Of a DNA stretch of 64,000 bases, positions 34,888 through 42,665 are shown one piece after another. The stretch lies in assembly GCF_000720325.1 (NCBI RefSeq), contig NZ_JOJM01000005.1, forward strand, positions 1 through 64,000. The letters run 5' to 3'. The notes below the pieces were generated by a model that was not told the DNA's origin, searched no databases, and saw only the letters and a list, made by a program, of their open reading frames with translations. Source of the stretch: Streptomyces sp. NRRL B-1347 (GTDB taxonomy: Bacteria > Actinomycetota > Actinomycetes > Streptomycetales > Streptomycetaceae). Each line of letters opens with the position of its first letter. The first letter of the stretch is position 1. Position numbers and translations under genes: made by a program.

Positions 34888-35589
34888 GTGGACCACAGCC
34901 GTGTGATCCGGATCCGTACGACCCTGGCCGCGATGGGAGTGACGGCCGCACTTGCGACGGCCGTGGCGGCCGCCCCCGCCGCGACCGCGGCCCCGGCTCC
35001 GAAGCCGCCGGCGTCGACCGGCACGCCGCACGAGCCGTGCACCGGCACCTACCAGGACGACGCGCGCCTCGGCCCTCAGTGGCTGCCGAAGAAGGGGCAG
35101 CGGCCGGTCGGCCCGCTCCTCAAGGGCTGGAAGCGCACCGGAAAGCTCACACCGTCCGCGTTCCTGAAGAAGTACTGGGAGGGCCCGGCCGGCACGGGCA
35201 GCTGGAAGTACCCGCCGAACGACGGCTTCGAGACGGTCAACGGCCAGGTCGACAAGGGCCGCGAGACCCTGGAGACGGGCGAGCGCCTGGACCGCTTCGG
35301 CTCGGAGTACGGCTCCTTCCTCGCCCCCGCGGGCGACTCCTACGCGGAGCGCTCCCTGCCGCCGCAGAACCTCAACACCCGCGAAGCCGCGTACGCCTGC
35401 GACTACCGCGTGTACGAGGTGGCCAAGCCGTTCGACGTCTGGCAGGGCGGCATAGCGCCCTGGTTCGAGCAGCCCGGCGGCGGTGAGCAGATCAAGCTCG
35501 ACCCCGCCTTCCTCAACCCGGGCGAGGGGCAGCGCCTGAACGTGAAGTGGCTCCTCGACCACGGCTACCTGAAGCCCGCCAAGGCCTGA
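34888..35589 (+). CDS. Secreted TNT-domain NAD+ glycohydrolase toxin
   Basis: The 233-residue precursor has a signal peptide (about 1-35) and a C-terminal domain (about 100-230) with the tuberculosis-necrotizing-toxin pattern: YPPNDGFE, ERLDRFGSEYGSFLAP, YAERSLPPQNLN, YRVYEVAKPFDVWQGGIAPW and FEQPGGGEQ. TNT of M. tuberculosis CpnT hydrolyses NAD+ and kills host cells; the Gln after GGG and the Arg in ERSLPP match positions needed in that family. Unlike CpnT it is a small stand-alone exported protein, with two cysteines (C50, and C in AYACDYR) that could form a disulfide. A small gene follows after 19 bp and may encode immunity. Confidence 0.85.
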   Translation: MDHSRVIRIRTTLAAMGVTAALATAVAAAPAATAAPAPKPPASTGTPHEPCTGTYQDDARLGPQWLPKKGQRPVGPLLKGWKRTGKLTPSAFLKKYWEGPAGTGSWKYPPNDGFETVNGQVDKGRETLETGERLDRFGSEYGSFLAPAGDSYAERSLPPQNLNTREAAYACDYRVYEVAKPFDVWQGGIAPWFEQPGGGEQIKLDPAFLNPGEGQRLNVKWLLDHGYLKPAKA

Positions 35590-35608
35590 CGGCGGGAGCG
35601 TACGCACC

Positions 35609-35842
35609 GTGGACGTCCACGCACTGCGGTCCGCGCTGCGCGCCACAAGTGTGGCCGACGGCTACTACTGGATCGAGGGCGTCCACGAACCGGCGCCCAC
35701 GCCCCCGGACTTCGTGTACCTGCGCGGGGACGGGCCGGGGGCGTGGGAGGTCGGGACGTACGAAAGAGGGGAGCGGCACCCGCTGGCACGAGGCCTGGAC
35801 GAGGGCGAGGCGTGCCGGCGGATGCTGCGGCTCCTGACCTGA
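35609..35842 (+). CDS. Small protein, candidate immunity factor for the TNT toxin
   Basis: The 77-residue acidic protein (ALRSALRATSVADGYYWIEG, PDFVYLRGDGPGAWEVGTYE) has no signal peptide. GTG 35609 follows GGGAG at a somewhat long spacing. It starts 19 bp after the TNT gene, as expected for a toxin/immunity pair: a cytoplasmic inhibitor would protect the producer's own NAD+ pool before export. I do not recognise the family; the immunity role is inference from position and size. Confidence 0.6.
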   Translation: MDVHALRSALRATSVADGYYWIEGVHEPAPTPPDFVYLRGDGPGAWEVGTYERGERHPLARGLDEGEACRRMLRLLT

Positions 35843-35868
35843 GGCCCGAGGCCCGCCGCGGTCACGTG

Positions 35869-36399
35869 TCACATGGGGAACGACAGGAGCCGGACCTCTC
35901 CCGCGGGCCAGTCCGCCCCGTCCCGCAGTGGCGTCCACATGGTCCGCAGCGGCATCACCACGGGCCCTTCGGCCTGCTCGACGTGCACGTCCTGGTCGAG
36001 GGTCCGCCAGCCGAGCCGCTCGTACAGGGCGACGAGCGGCGGACGGCAGAAGAGGAGCCCGTGGCGCGGCCCCGTCGTCCGGGCGTGGTCCAGGGCCGCG
36101 GCCATGGCGGCGCGGGCGAGGCCGCGCCCCCGTACGTCCGGAGCGACGGCCACTCCGCCGATGCCCGCCACCTCGGTCTCGGTGTCACCGATCGCTATCG
36201 GCACCCGCAGCACACCGGTGTGGGCCACCAGGCGGCCGTCGAGCCGGACGCCGAAGTGCTCCTCCTTGGGCAGCCAGGTCAGGCCGGTGTCCGCGACGCC
36301 GAAGGGGTCGGGGCCGTCGCCGAGGATCTCGTTCTGGTCGGCACGCGTGTACTCCGCGAGCCGTACGGCCGTCGCCGGTTCAGACAGATGATCAGTCAT
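35869..36399 (-). CDS. GNAT-family N-acetyltransferase
   Basis: The 176-residue protein has VAGIGGVAVAPDVRGRGLAR (acetyl-CoA motif) and the closing LVALYERLGW. It resembles eis-like/aminoglycoside-type short GNATs but lacks a decisive substrate signature. The ATG at 36399 gives a normal-length N-terminus. It follows the zinc-free bL32 gene on the same strand after 42 bp. Confidence 0.82.
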   Translation of the reverse strand: MTDHLSEPATAVRLAEYTRADQNEILGDGPDPFGVADTGLTWLPKEEHFGVRLDGRLVAHTGVLRVPIAIGDTETEVAGIGGVAVAPDVRGRGLARAAMAAALDHARTTGPRHGLLFCRPPLVALYERLGWRTLDQDVHVEQAEGPVVMPLRTMWTPLRDGADWPAGEVRLLSFPM

Positions 36400-36441
36400 C
36401 CCGGCATGATCCCTCAGCGCCGGGGGAGCGGGGCCGCCGGG

Positions 36442-36612
36442 TCAGCGCTCGACCGGGATCAGCCCGCGTTCGTACGCCTTGACCAGGCGCTGCGGCACGT
36501 GCAGCGTGACGCCGTCGACGGTGACCGGGACGAGCTGGGCCGTGCTGGCCTTCCACTGGGCGCGGCGGTGACGCGTGTTGCTGCGGGACATCTTCCGCTT
36601 GGGGACGGCCAT
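36442..36612 (-). CDS. rpmF: Ribosomal protein bL32, zinc-free (C-) paralogue
   Basis: The 56-residue protein begins [20 protein letters not shown] and ends [10 protein letters not shown], the bL32 pattern. It lacks the two CxxC pairs of zinc-binding bL32, so it is the C- form that replaces its zinc-containing paralogue under zinc starvation. GGAGG precedes the ATG. A Zur-like box lies at 36658-36672 upstream, which fits known Zur control of such paralogues in Streptomyces. Confidence 0.92.
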   Translation of the reverse strand: MAVPKRKMSRSNTRHRRAQWKASTAQLVPVTVDGVTLHVPQRLVKAYERGLIPVER

Positions 36613-36657
36613 CGTGAACCTCCAGGGCTTGGGGTGGGCGGACGCGTCGACCGTACA

Positions 36658-36672
36658 TGAAAATGGCTTCCA
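36658..36672 (-). promoter_or_regulatory. Candidate Zur box upstream of rpmF
   Basis: TGAAAATGGCTTCCA matches 12 of 15 positions of the Streptomyces Zur consensus TGAAAATGATTTTCA. It lies 46 bp upstream of the zinc-free bL32 start and is one of the few A/T-rich spots nearby. Confidence 0.65.
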
Positions 36673-36779
36673 TTAACAAAGGGGTGCGGACCGGCTGCCC
36701 CGCGCTCCAGTCGCGTCGGCGGCCCAGCGCTCTTGTCGCGACGACCGGCGGGCTCTGGCGTCGGGCTGCGACGTCCCGG

Positions 36780-36810
36780 TTGACCCTCACGTCACGTCAG
36801 GCCGCACGCT
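36780..36810 (+). promoter_or_regulatory. MerR/TipA-type promoter with 19-bp spacer
   Basis: TTGACC (36780-36785), a 19-bp spacer and CACGCT (36805-36810). The spacer begins CTCACGTCACGTCAGG, almost the CTCACGTCACGTGAGG dyad of the thiostrepton-inducible tipA promoter. A 19-bp spacer is the hallmark of MerR-activated promoters. Confidence 0.75.
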
Positions 36811-36835
36811 GTACGCCGACGAAAGGGCAAGCGCC

Positions 36836-37687
36836 ATGAGTTACACCGTCGGACAGGTCGCCGGGTTCGCCGGGGTCACAGTCCGTACCCTCCACCACTA
36901 CGACCGTGCCGGACTGCTGGCGCCGAGCGAGCGCAGCCCGGGCGGCTACCGCCTCTACAGCGACACCGACCTCGGCCGCCTCCAGCAGATCCTGTTCTAC
37001 CGGGAACTGGGCTTCGCGCTCGACGAGATCGCGGAGATCCTGGCGGACCCGCAGGCCAACGCGCTCGACCAGCTGCGGGCCCGCCATCAGGCGCTGCGCG
37101 AGCAGATCGGCAAGCTGGAGCGGCTCGTGGACGTCGCCGAGCGGGCCATGGAGGTGCAGCAGACCGGCGTACGGCTCACCCCGCGCGAGCGGTTCGAGGT
37201 GTTCGGCGAGATCAGCTTCGATCTCAGCTACGCCACCGAGGCCGAGCTGAAGTGGCAGGACAGCGCCGGGCACCGGCAGGCCATGGCCCGCGCCGCCGAG
37301 CACTCCAAGGAGGACTGGGTCCGCATCATGGGCGAGGCGGCGGCCTGGCGCACCGAGGTCCTCGCGGCCTTCGACGCCGACGAGCCCGCCGACGGATCCA
37401 CGGCCAGGGCGCTCGCCGAGCGGCACCGGCAGCACGTCAGCCGCTGGTTCACGGACTGCCCGCCCGCCATGCACCTGCGTATCGCGGACGACTTCGTGGC
37501 CGATCCACGGGCGTTCGCCCTGCTCGTGCCGCCCGCGCAGCAGCGGACCGGACTGGCGCGGTACCTGTGGGAGGCCGTCCGCGCGAACGCCGCCGCACAC
37601 GAACCCGCAGACCCTCAACCTCACCCTAAACCTGAGGTTGAGGGCGGATCGCCCGGAGCGTCGTCCACCGGCGGGGGAAACCGATGA
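36836..37687 (+). CDS. MerR-family regulator with TipAS antibiotic-recognition domain
   Basis: The 283-residue protein has a MerR DNA-binding domain (VGQVAGFAGVTVRTLHHYDR, GGYRLYSDTDLGRLQQILFY, about 1-75), a dimerisation coiled coil (about 78-115) and a C-terminal TipAS-like domain (about 140-255: YATEAELKWQDSAGHR, WFTDCPPAMHLRIADDFV). TipA of Streptomyces lividans binds thiopeptides and activates its own promoter. The 30-residue Pro/Gly-rich tail exceeds TipA. It is translated together with the downstream glycosyltransferase (ATGA overlap) from a TipA-like promoter. Confidence 0.88.
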   Translation: MSYTVGQVAGFAGVTVRTLHHYDRAGLLAPSERSPGGYRLYSDTDLGRLQQILFYRELGFALDEIAEILADPQANALDQLRARHQALREQIGKLERLVDVAERAMEVQQTGVRLTPRERFEVFGEISFDLSYATEAELKWQDSAGHRQAMARAAEHSKEDWVRIMGEAAAWRTEVLAAFDADEPADGSTARALAERHRQHVSRWFTDCPPAMHLRIADDFVADPRAFALLVPPAQQRTGLARYLWEAVRANAAAHEPADPQPHPKPEVEGGSPGASSTGGGNR

Positions 37688-38928
37688 AGATCCTCATCAC
37701 CGCCGCCGGCTCGTACGGCGACATCGCCCCGTACACGGGACTCGGCGCCCACCTGGGCGCGGCGGGCCATGACGTCACACTCGCCACCCACGGCACCTTC
37801 GAGCGCCTGGTGCGCGACTGCGGCCTGCGCTTCCGCCCCCTGCCCGCCGATCCGGGGGCGAGCGGGCCCGCTGCCGGCCGCAAGGACCTGATCCGGACCG
37901 CGAGCGCCTTCGTACGGCAGCTCGGCGCCGGAATCGCCGACGTCGCCGAGGAAGGCGCCGACCTGCTCCTCCTGTCCACCACCACCGCGCCGCTCGGCCG
38001 GCAGCTCGCGGAGGCCATGGGCGTGCCGACGCTGGGCGCCTACCTCCAGCCCGCCCATCCGACCCGGGACTTCGCGCCCGTGCTGAGCGGCGGGCGCTCC
38101 CTCGGCGCCCTCGGCAACCGGGCGGCGGGCCGCTTCTCGCTGCGCATGGTCGACCGCGTCTACGCCGACGCGATCCGGGACCTGCGCGCCCGGCTCGACC
38201 TGCCCGCCGTCGCGCCCGCCGCCGTCCGTGCCCGGCAGGAAGCGGCAGGCTGGCCCGTGCTGCACGGCTTCTCCCCGGCCGTCGTGCGGCGCCCGGCCGA
38301 CTGGCGTCCGGGGCTCGACGTCGTGGGGAACTGGTGGCCGCACCACGCGCCGGAGGCCCGGCTGCCGTCCGCCGTCGAGGACTTCCTGGGCGACGGCTCG
38401 CCCCCGGTCTTCATCGGCTTCGGCAGCATGGGTGCGGGTGCGGGTGCGGGTGCGGGCGAGCGGCTGAGCGAACTGGCCGTCGCGGCCCTGCGCAAGGCAG
38501 GGCTTCGCGGCGTCCTGCAGACCGGCCGGGCCGGTCTGCAGGCGACGGGCGAGGGAATTCTGACGGTCGGTGAGGTGCCGCATGCCCTGCTCTTCCCGCG
38601 CATGGCCGCCGTGGTGCACCACGCGGGCGCGGGCACCACGGCGGCGGGACTGCGCGCCGGGGTCCCCGCCGTGCCGGTGCCCGTCGCCGCCGATCAGCCC
38701 TTCTGGGCCGCCCGGCTTGTCGCCCTTGGCGCCGCGCCCACCGCCGTCCCGTTCAAGAGGCTCACGGCGGAACGCCTCGCCGACGCCCTCACCCGTGCCG
38801 TCCACGAGGGCGCGCACACGGCCGCGGCGAAGGCTGTCGCCCGCGCGATGGCGGCGGAGGACGGAGCGGGACACGTCCTCCGAGCCGTCGAACGGCCGGG
38901 GCAGGCCTCACCCGTCGGGCGTGCCTGA
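37684..38928 (+). CDS. GT1-family glycosyltransferase (macrolide/UGT-like)
   Basis: The 414-residue protein begins MKILITAAGSYGDIAPYTGL, the N-terminal acceptor-domain pattern of MGT/UGT enzymes. In the C-terminal domain it has VFIGFGSM, VGEVPHALLFPRMAAVVHHAGAGTT with the nucleotide-sugar motif, and PVAADQPFWAARL. Such enzymes glycosylate hydrophobic natural products, sometimes as resistance. A run of GGTGCG hexamers (38431-38454) encodes a Gly-Ala stretch right after GFGSM. It is coupled to a TipA-like MerR gene, so antibiotic-induced glycosylation is the likely job. Confidence 0.87.
   Translation: MKILITAAGSYGDIAPYTGLGAHLGAAGHDVTLATHGTFERLVRDCGLRFRPLPADPGASGPAAGRKDLIRTASAFVRQLGAGIADVAEEGADLLLLSTTTAPLGRQLAEAMGVPTLGAYLQPAHPTRDFAPVLSGGRSLGALGNRAAGRFSLRMVDRVYADAIRDLRARLDLPAVAPAAVRARQEAAGWPVLHGFSPAVVRRPADWRPGLDVVGNWWPHHAPEARLPSAVEDFLGDGSPPVFIGFGSMGAGAGAGAGERLSELAVAALRKAGLRGVLQTGRAGLQATGEGILTVGEVPHALLFPRMAAVVHHAGAGTTAAGLRAGVPAVPVPVAADQPFWAARLVALGAAPTAVPFKRLTAERLADALTRAVHEGAHTAAAKAVARAMAAEDGAGHVLRAVERPGQASPVGRA
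38431..38454 (+). repeat. In-frame hexanucleotide repeat (GGTGCG)x4 in the glycosyltransferase
   Basis: Four exact GGTGCG units followed by a degenerate fifth. Gain or loss of units would add or remove Gly-Ala pairs without breaking the frame. Confidence 0.85.
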
Positions 38929-38952
38929 GGAGGAACCCACGCCCGGCCGCCC

Positions 38953-38974
38953 CGGAGGGCCCTGGAGCCCTCCG
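38953..38974. terminator. Terminator hairpin between convergent genes
   Basis: CGGAGGGC (38953-38960), a six-base loop and GCCCTCCG (38967-38974). It lies between the glycosyltransferase and the convergent reductase gene, touching the latter's stop codon. Confidence 0.65.
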
Positions 38975-40072
38975 TCACGGCTGCCCCGTCACCGGCACCT
39001 CCTCGCCCGCAGGGACCGGCCCCGGTGCCGTCCCGTCGCCGAACGGACGCCCGCCGAGCCGCTCGCGGTGATGCGGCGTCAGCCACCCGTCGAGATCGGG
39101 TCCGAGCGGCACGATGCCCGTCGGATTGATGCCGGTGTGCACCTCGTAGTAGTGCCGCTTGATGTGGTCGAAGTCGACGGTGTCGCCGAAGCCGGGCGTC
39201 TGGTAGAGATCGCGGGCGTACGCCCACAGCACCGGGTCCTCGGACAGCTTCCGGCGGTTGCACTTGAAGTGGCCGTGGTACACGGCGTCGAAGCGCACCA
39301 GGGTCGTGAACAGGCGGATGTCGGCTTCCGTGATGCTGTCGCCGACCAGATAGCGGCGGTCCGCGAGGCGCCGCGAGGTCTCCTCCAGCCGGTGGAACAC
39401 GTCCCGGCAGGCGGCCTCGTACTCGCTCTGGGTCGAGGCGAACCCCGCGCGGTACACGCCGTTGTTGACGTCGCGGTAGATGCCTTCCATGACGTCGTCG
39501 ATCTCGTCCCGCAGCGGCCGCGGATACAGGTCGGGCGCGCCCTGCCGGTGCAGGTCCCGCCACTCGGTGGCGAGGTCGAGGGTCAGCTGCTGGTAGTCGT
39601 TCGTGACCAGCTTGCCGCTGGGCTCGTCCACCAGGGCGGGGACGCTCACGCCGCCCGGATAGCCGGTCTCGCGGGCGTCGTACGCCTCGCTCAGATAGCG
39701 GATGCCGAGCACCGGGTCACGGCCGTCGGGGTCGAGGGTGAAGCGCCAGCTCCGGTCGTCCTGGAGGGGGTCGACGACCGCGAGGGACAGCGCGTCCTCC
39801 AGGCCGAGCAGGCGGCGGGAGATGGCGGCGCGGCCGGCCCAGGGGCAGGCGCGGCTGATCACCAGGCGGTAGCGCCCGGCCTCGACCGGCCAGCCGTCGC
39901 GGCCGTCCGCCGTGACGCGGTCGGCGAAGTGGCTCTTGGAGCGCTTGAAGGGCTTCTTGCCGTACGCGGCGTTGCTCTTCGCCGTCTCCGCGCCGCCTTC
40001 CGTGCCGCTCCGCCCGCCGTCGTCGCCGGACCCGGCCGCCGTCCCGGCCCGGCCGCTGTCGTCGCCGGTCAC
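38975..40072 (-). CDS. Glutathionyl-hydroquinone-reductase-like GST (YqjG/ECM4 family)
   Basis: The 365-residue protein has the xi-class GST pattern: RYRLVISRACPWAGRA with the catalytic Cys in CPWA, DPLQDDRSWRF, YDARETGYPGGVSVPALVDE, NNGVYRAGFA and LFTTLVRFDAVYHGHFKCN. Enzymes of this class reduce thiol-hydroquinone conjugates. As actinomycetes use mycothiol, the thiol is probably mycothiol. The first 35 residues are Gly/Ser/Asp-rich and disordered. The GTG start at 40072 overlaps the stop of the small upstream gene by four bases. Confidence 0.87.
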   Translation of the reverse strand: MTGDDSGRAGTAAGSGDDGGRSGTEGGAETAKSNAAYGKKPFKRSKSHFADRVTADGRDGWPVEAGRYRLVISRACPWAGRAAISRRLLGLEDALSLAVVDPLQDDRSWRFTLDPDGRDPVLGIRYLSEAYDARETGYPGGVSVPALVDEPSGKLVTNDYQQLTLDLATEWRDLHRQGAPDLYPRPLRDEIDDVMEGIYRDVNNGVYRAGFASTQSEYEAACRDVFHRLEETSRRLADRRYLVGDSITEADIRLFTTLVRFDAVYHGHFKCNRRKLSEDPVLWAYARDLYQTPGFGDTVDFDHIKRHYYEVHTGINPTGIVPLGPDLDGWLTPHHRERLGGRPFGDGTAPGPVPAGEEVPVTGQP

Positions 40073-40314
40073 CGCAGGCTCCCCTCGCGCGCGGGGGCCG
40101 GCAGGGGTGCGAGGTCGTAGATGCGGTTCAGCAACGCCGCCTCGTTGCCCGCGAGGCCCGCCCGGCGCAGGGCCTCGTCGGCGTCCGCGATCGGCACGGC
40201 GAGCAGCGCGGCGGTCTGCGGTGTCACGGGGTCGGAGAGCGCGGCGCGCGCGGTGTGCAGCAGCCGCAAGCAGGCCTGGGCCGCGGCCAGTTCGGGGTAC
40301 GTCGTGCCGGTCAT
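40069..40314 (-). CDS. Small helical protein coupled to the hydroquinone reductase gene
   Basis: The 81-residue protein (TYPELAAAQACLRLLHTARA, PQTAALLAVPIADADEALRR) is Ala/Leu-rich and probably helical; I do not recognise it. AAGGAG precedes the ATG at 40314, and the stop overlaps the reductase start (GTGA), so it is a real, co-translated gene. Confidence 0.7.
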   Translation of the reverse strand: MTGTTYPELAAAQACLRLLHTARAALSDPVTPQTAALLAVPIADADEALRRAGLAGNEAALLNRIYDLAPLPAPAREGSLR

Positions 40315-40415
40315 GTCGCTTGACTCCTTAGCCCGCGGGTCCGATGGGTGAAGATGCAACCTCCACTCTTGCGCACGGGTCTGACAATTGCCCCTCAAGC
40401 GCCCCGCGCGTACCC

Positions 40416-41903
40416 CTACGACGACGCCGGAACGCCTCTGCGGGTGAGTCGCAGCCGCAGACCCCGGGGCATCAGTGTGAGGCGTTCGGTGACCCGCAGC
40501 CGGTAGTCGGGCTCGGGCCGCAGGTCGTAGCGGCGCAGCAGCAGGGCGAGCACCAGCGTCGCCTCGTGCAGCGCGAACTGACGGCCGATGCAGGCACGCG
40601 CGCCCGTGCCGAACGGCTTGAAGGCGTGCGCGGGCCGCGAGCGCACGGCGGCGGGCACGAACCGGTCCGGATCGAACTCCTCCGGCCGCTCTCCCCACAC
40701 CTCCGGGTCCCGGTGCAGCATCACGGCCAGGACCACCGCCCAGGCGCCGCGGCGCATCGGGTGCACGCCGCCGAGCACGGTGTCCTCGCGGGCCTCCCGC
40801 GAGAAGGCGGGCGCCGTCGGCCACAGCCGCAGCGACTCGTCGAGCACACGGCGCACGTACCGCAACTTCGCCACCTGCTCGTACGCCGGTGACGCCGCGT
40901 CACCCCACACCTGGTCCACCTCGTCCCGCGCGCGGGCGAGCACCTCGGGGTCGCGCGCCAGATAGTGAAGGGCGAACGACAGGGCGCCGGACGTCGTCTC
41001 GTGCCCGGCCACCAGGAACGTGATGACCTGCCGCCGGATGTTCTCGGCCGAAAGGCGCTCGCCGGTCCTCGGGTGCGCGACCTCCAGCATCCGGTCCAGG
41101 AGGTCCCCGCGCGCGCCCGACGCGTCCGCCGCGCGGCGGGCCGTCACCACCTCGTCCACGGTCCGGTTCAAGTACGCCATGTCGGCGGCGTTGCGCTGCT
41201 CGGCACCGCGCAGCAGTACGGGCGCGAGCACGGGCGGTACGACGTTGCGGCGCTGGGCGTACGACAGCGTGCCGACCATGGCGGTCACGAACGGGTGCGG
41301 CCGGGCGCGCTCGAAGGACCCGAAGTCGTGCCCGAAGCCGGTGCGGGCGATGGTCTCCAGGGTCAGCTTGGTCATGTCACCGGGCACGTCGACGGCCCGC
41401 CCCGCCGCCGCGTCGGCGTCCCAGCGGGCCATCAGCTGCCCGGCCACGTCGAGCATCAGAGGGTGGTAGCCCGCCATGGCGTCCCGGCTGAAGCCCGGAG
41501 CGAGGATGTCGTGCGCGAGCTGCCAGTTCGGTTCGTGGTTGTACGCCGTGAACAGGCCGTCGCCCGCCACCGGCCGCAGATTGGCGACGCCGAGCCCCAC
41601 GTGCTTGGTGAACCGGGTCTCGTCGGCGAGTTCGCCCGCGAGCCGTCCGCCCCACACGAACACGATCTCCTTGCCGAAGGCCTTGCGCCGGAAGATCGGC
41701 CCGAGGCCGGCCCCGATCCGCATCGAGTCCTGGATCGGCGTGCGCGGATGGACGCCGAGCACGTCCCCGAGCAGCGGCACGCGACGCGGCGGATGCGGGA
41801 TCCGGCGCAGCTGCGGCCAGCCGAGCTCCGCGCCACGAAACCCCTTGGGCAGCGCGGTGGTGGCACCGCCCGGCTGCCGCGTCGTCTGCGCCACGACCAC
41901 CAT
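40416..41903 (-). CDS. Cytochrome P450, BM3 haem-domain-like (stand-alone)
   Basis: The 495-residue protein has the I-helix AGHETTS, the ExxR motif ESLRLW and the haem loop FGTGARACIG. Around these, HAFKPFGTGARACIGRQFAL and HEATLVLALLLRRYDL follow the CYP102 (P450 BM3) haem domain closely, pointing to fatty-acid-type substrates. Unlike BM3 there is no fused reductase and no ferredoxin or reductase gene adjacent. A divergent TetR gene (42005) and a dyad at 41917-41932 recall the BM3R1 arrangement in Bacillus megaterium. Confidence 0.88.
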   Translation of the reverse strand: MVVVAQTTRQPGGATTALPKGFRGAELGWPQLRRIPHPPRRVPLLGDVLGVHPRTPIQDSMRIGAGLGPIFRRKAFGKEIVFVWGGRLAGELADETRFTKHVGLGVANLRPVAGDGLFTAYNHEPNWQLAHDILAPGFSRDAMAGYHPLMLDVAGQLMARWDADAAAGRAVDVPGDMTKLTLETIARTGFGHDFGSFERARPHPFVTAMVGTLSYAQRRNVVPPVLAPVLLRGAEQRNAADMAYLNRTVDEVVTARRAADASGARGDLLDRMLEVAHPRTGERLSAENIRRQVITFLVAGHETTSGALSFALHYLARDPEVLARARDEVDQVWGDAASPAYEQVAKLRYVRRVLDESLRLWPTAPAFSREAREDTVLGGVHPMRRGAWAVVLAVMLHRDPEVWGERPEEFDPDRFVPAAVRSRPAHAFKPFGTGARACIGRQFALHEATLVLALLLRRYDLRPEPDYRLRVTERLTLMPRGLRLRLTRRGVPASS

Positions 41904-41916
41904 CTCCCTTGCCGAC

Positions 41917-41932
41917 AGGCCGAGTTCGGCCT
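41917..41932. promoter_or_regulatory. Operator-like palindrome between P450 and TetR genes
   Basis: AGGCCGA-gt-TCGGCCT is a perfect 7-bp dyad, 14 bp before the P450 start. The divergent TetR is the natural candidate to bind it. Confidence 0.55.
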
Positions 41933-42004
41933 TCTTATACGTGGATTCAATAGGCGGGGCCAGTCTCCGCCCGCCGTTGAACCGACGTCAAGTAAGGTGC
42001 TGGC

Positions 42005-42622
42005 ATGGCCGCGAACGCCCAGGAGCGCACCCGCCGCAGACTCAGCACGGAGGAGCGCAAGGAACAGCTGCTCACCGTGGGTGCCCGCCTCTTCGCGCGG
42101 AACCCTTACGACGAGGTCTGGATCGAGCAGGTCGCCGAGATCGCGGGCGTCTCGCGCGGCCTGCTCTACCACTACTTCCCGACCAAGCGGGAGTTCTTCG
42201 CCGCCGTCGTCCAGCGGGAGAGCGCGCGCATGCTGCACCTGACGGCGGCCGAGCCGGGCCTGCCGTTCCGGGAGCAGATCAGCACCGGTCTCGATGTGTT
42301 CCTCGCGTACGTCGAGAGGAACGCCCAGGGCTTCCGCGCCTTCCACAGCGCGGAGGCGGCCGGTGATCCGGTGGTGCGCGAGGTCTACCGCGAGGGCCTT
42401 GCCGCCCAGGAGCGGCAAATCCTCGCGGCCCTCGCCGCCGACCCCGGGACCGCGCACCTGGGCGACGACCTGCCCGCCGTGCGCCTGGCCGTCCGCGGCT
42501 GGCTGGCCTTCATGGTCGCCGTGTGCCTGGAGTGGCTCGACGCGCTCGACGACGGGGAGCTGGGCCGCGACCAGGTACGGGACCTGTGCGCGCGGGCGCT
42601 GCTCGGCGCGATCCTGCCGTGA
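42005..42622 (+). CDS. TetR-family repressor divergent from the P450 gene
   Basis: The 205-residue protein has a TetR DNA-binding domain (LLTVGARLFARNPYDEVWIE, QVAEIAGVSRGLLYHYFPTK, about 20-65) and a variable ligand domain. The ATG at 42005 is 101 bp from the P450 start. The arrangement matches BM3R1, the repressor next to P450 BM3, which is released by fatty acids; a lipid-type inducer here is inference. Confidence 0.88.
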   Translation: MAANAQERTRRRLSTEERKEQLLTVGARLFARNPYDEVWIEQVAEIAGVSRGLLYHYFPTKREFFAAVVQRESARMLHLTAAEPGLPFREQISTGLDVFLAYVERNAQGFRAFHSAEAAGDPVVREVYREGLAAQERQILAALAADPGTAHLGDDLPAVRLAVRGWLAFMVAVCLEWLDALDDGELGRDQVRDLCARALLGAILP

Positions 42623-42665
42623 CCGCGGCCCGTGAAGCCCGTCGGTGACCGGGGAAGCGTGCCGC

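Noticed and set aside
33637..40314. A biosynthetic cluster around the glycosyltransferase
   Set aside because: No synthase, cyclase or sugar-biosynthesis genes are near; the MerR link favours resistance or self-protection.
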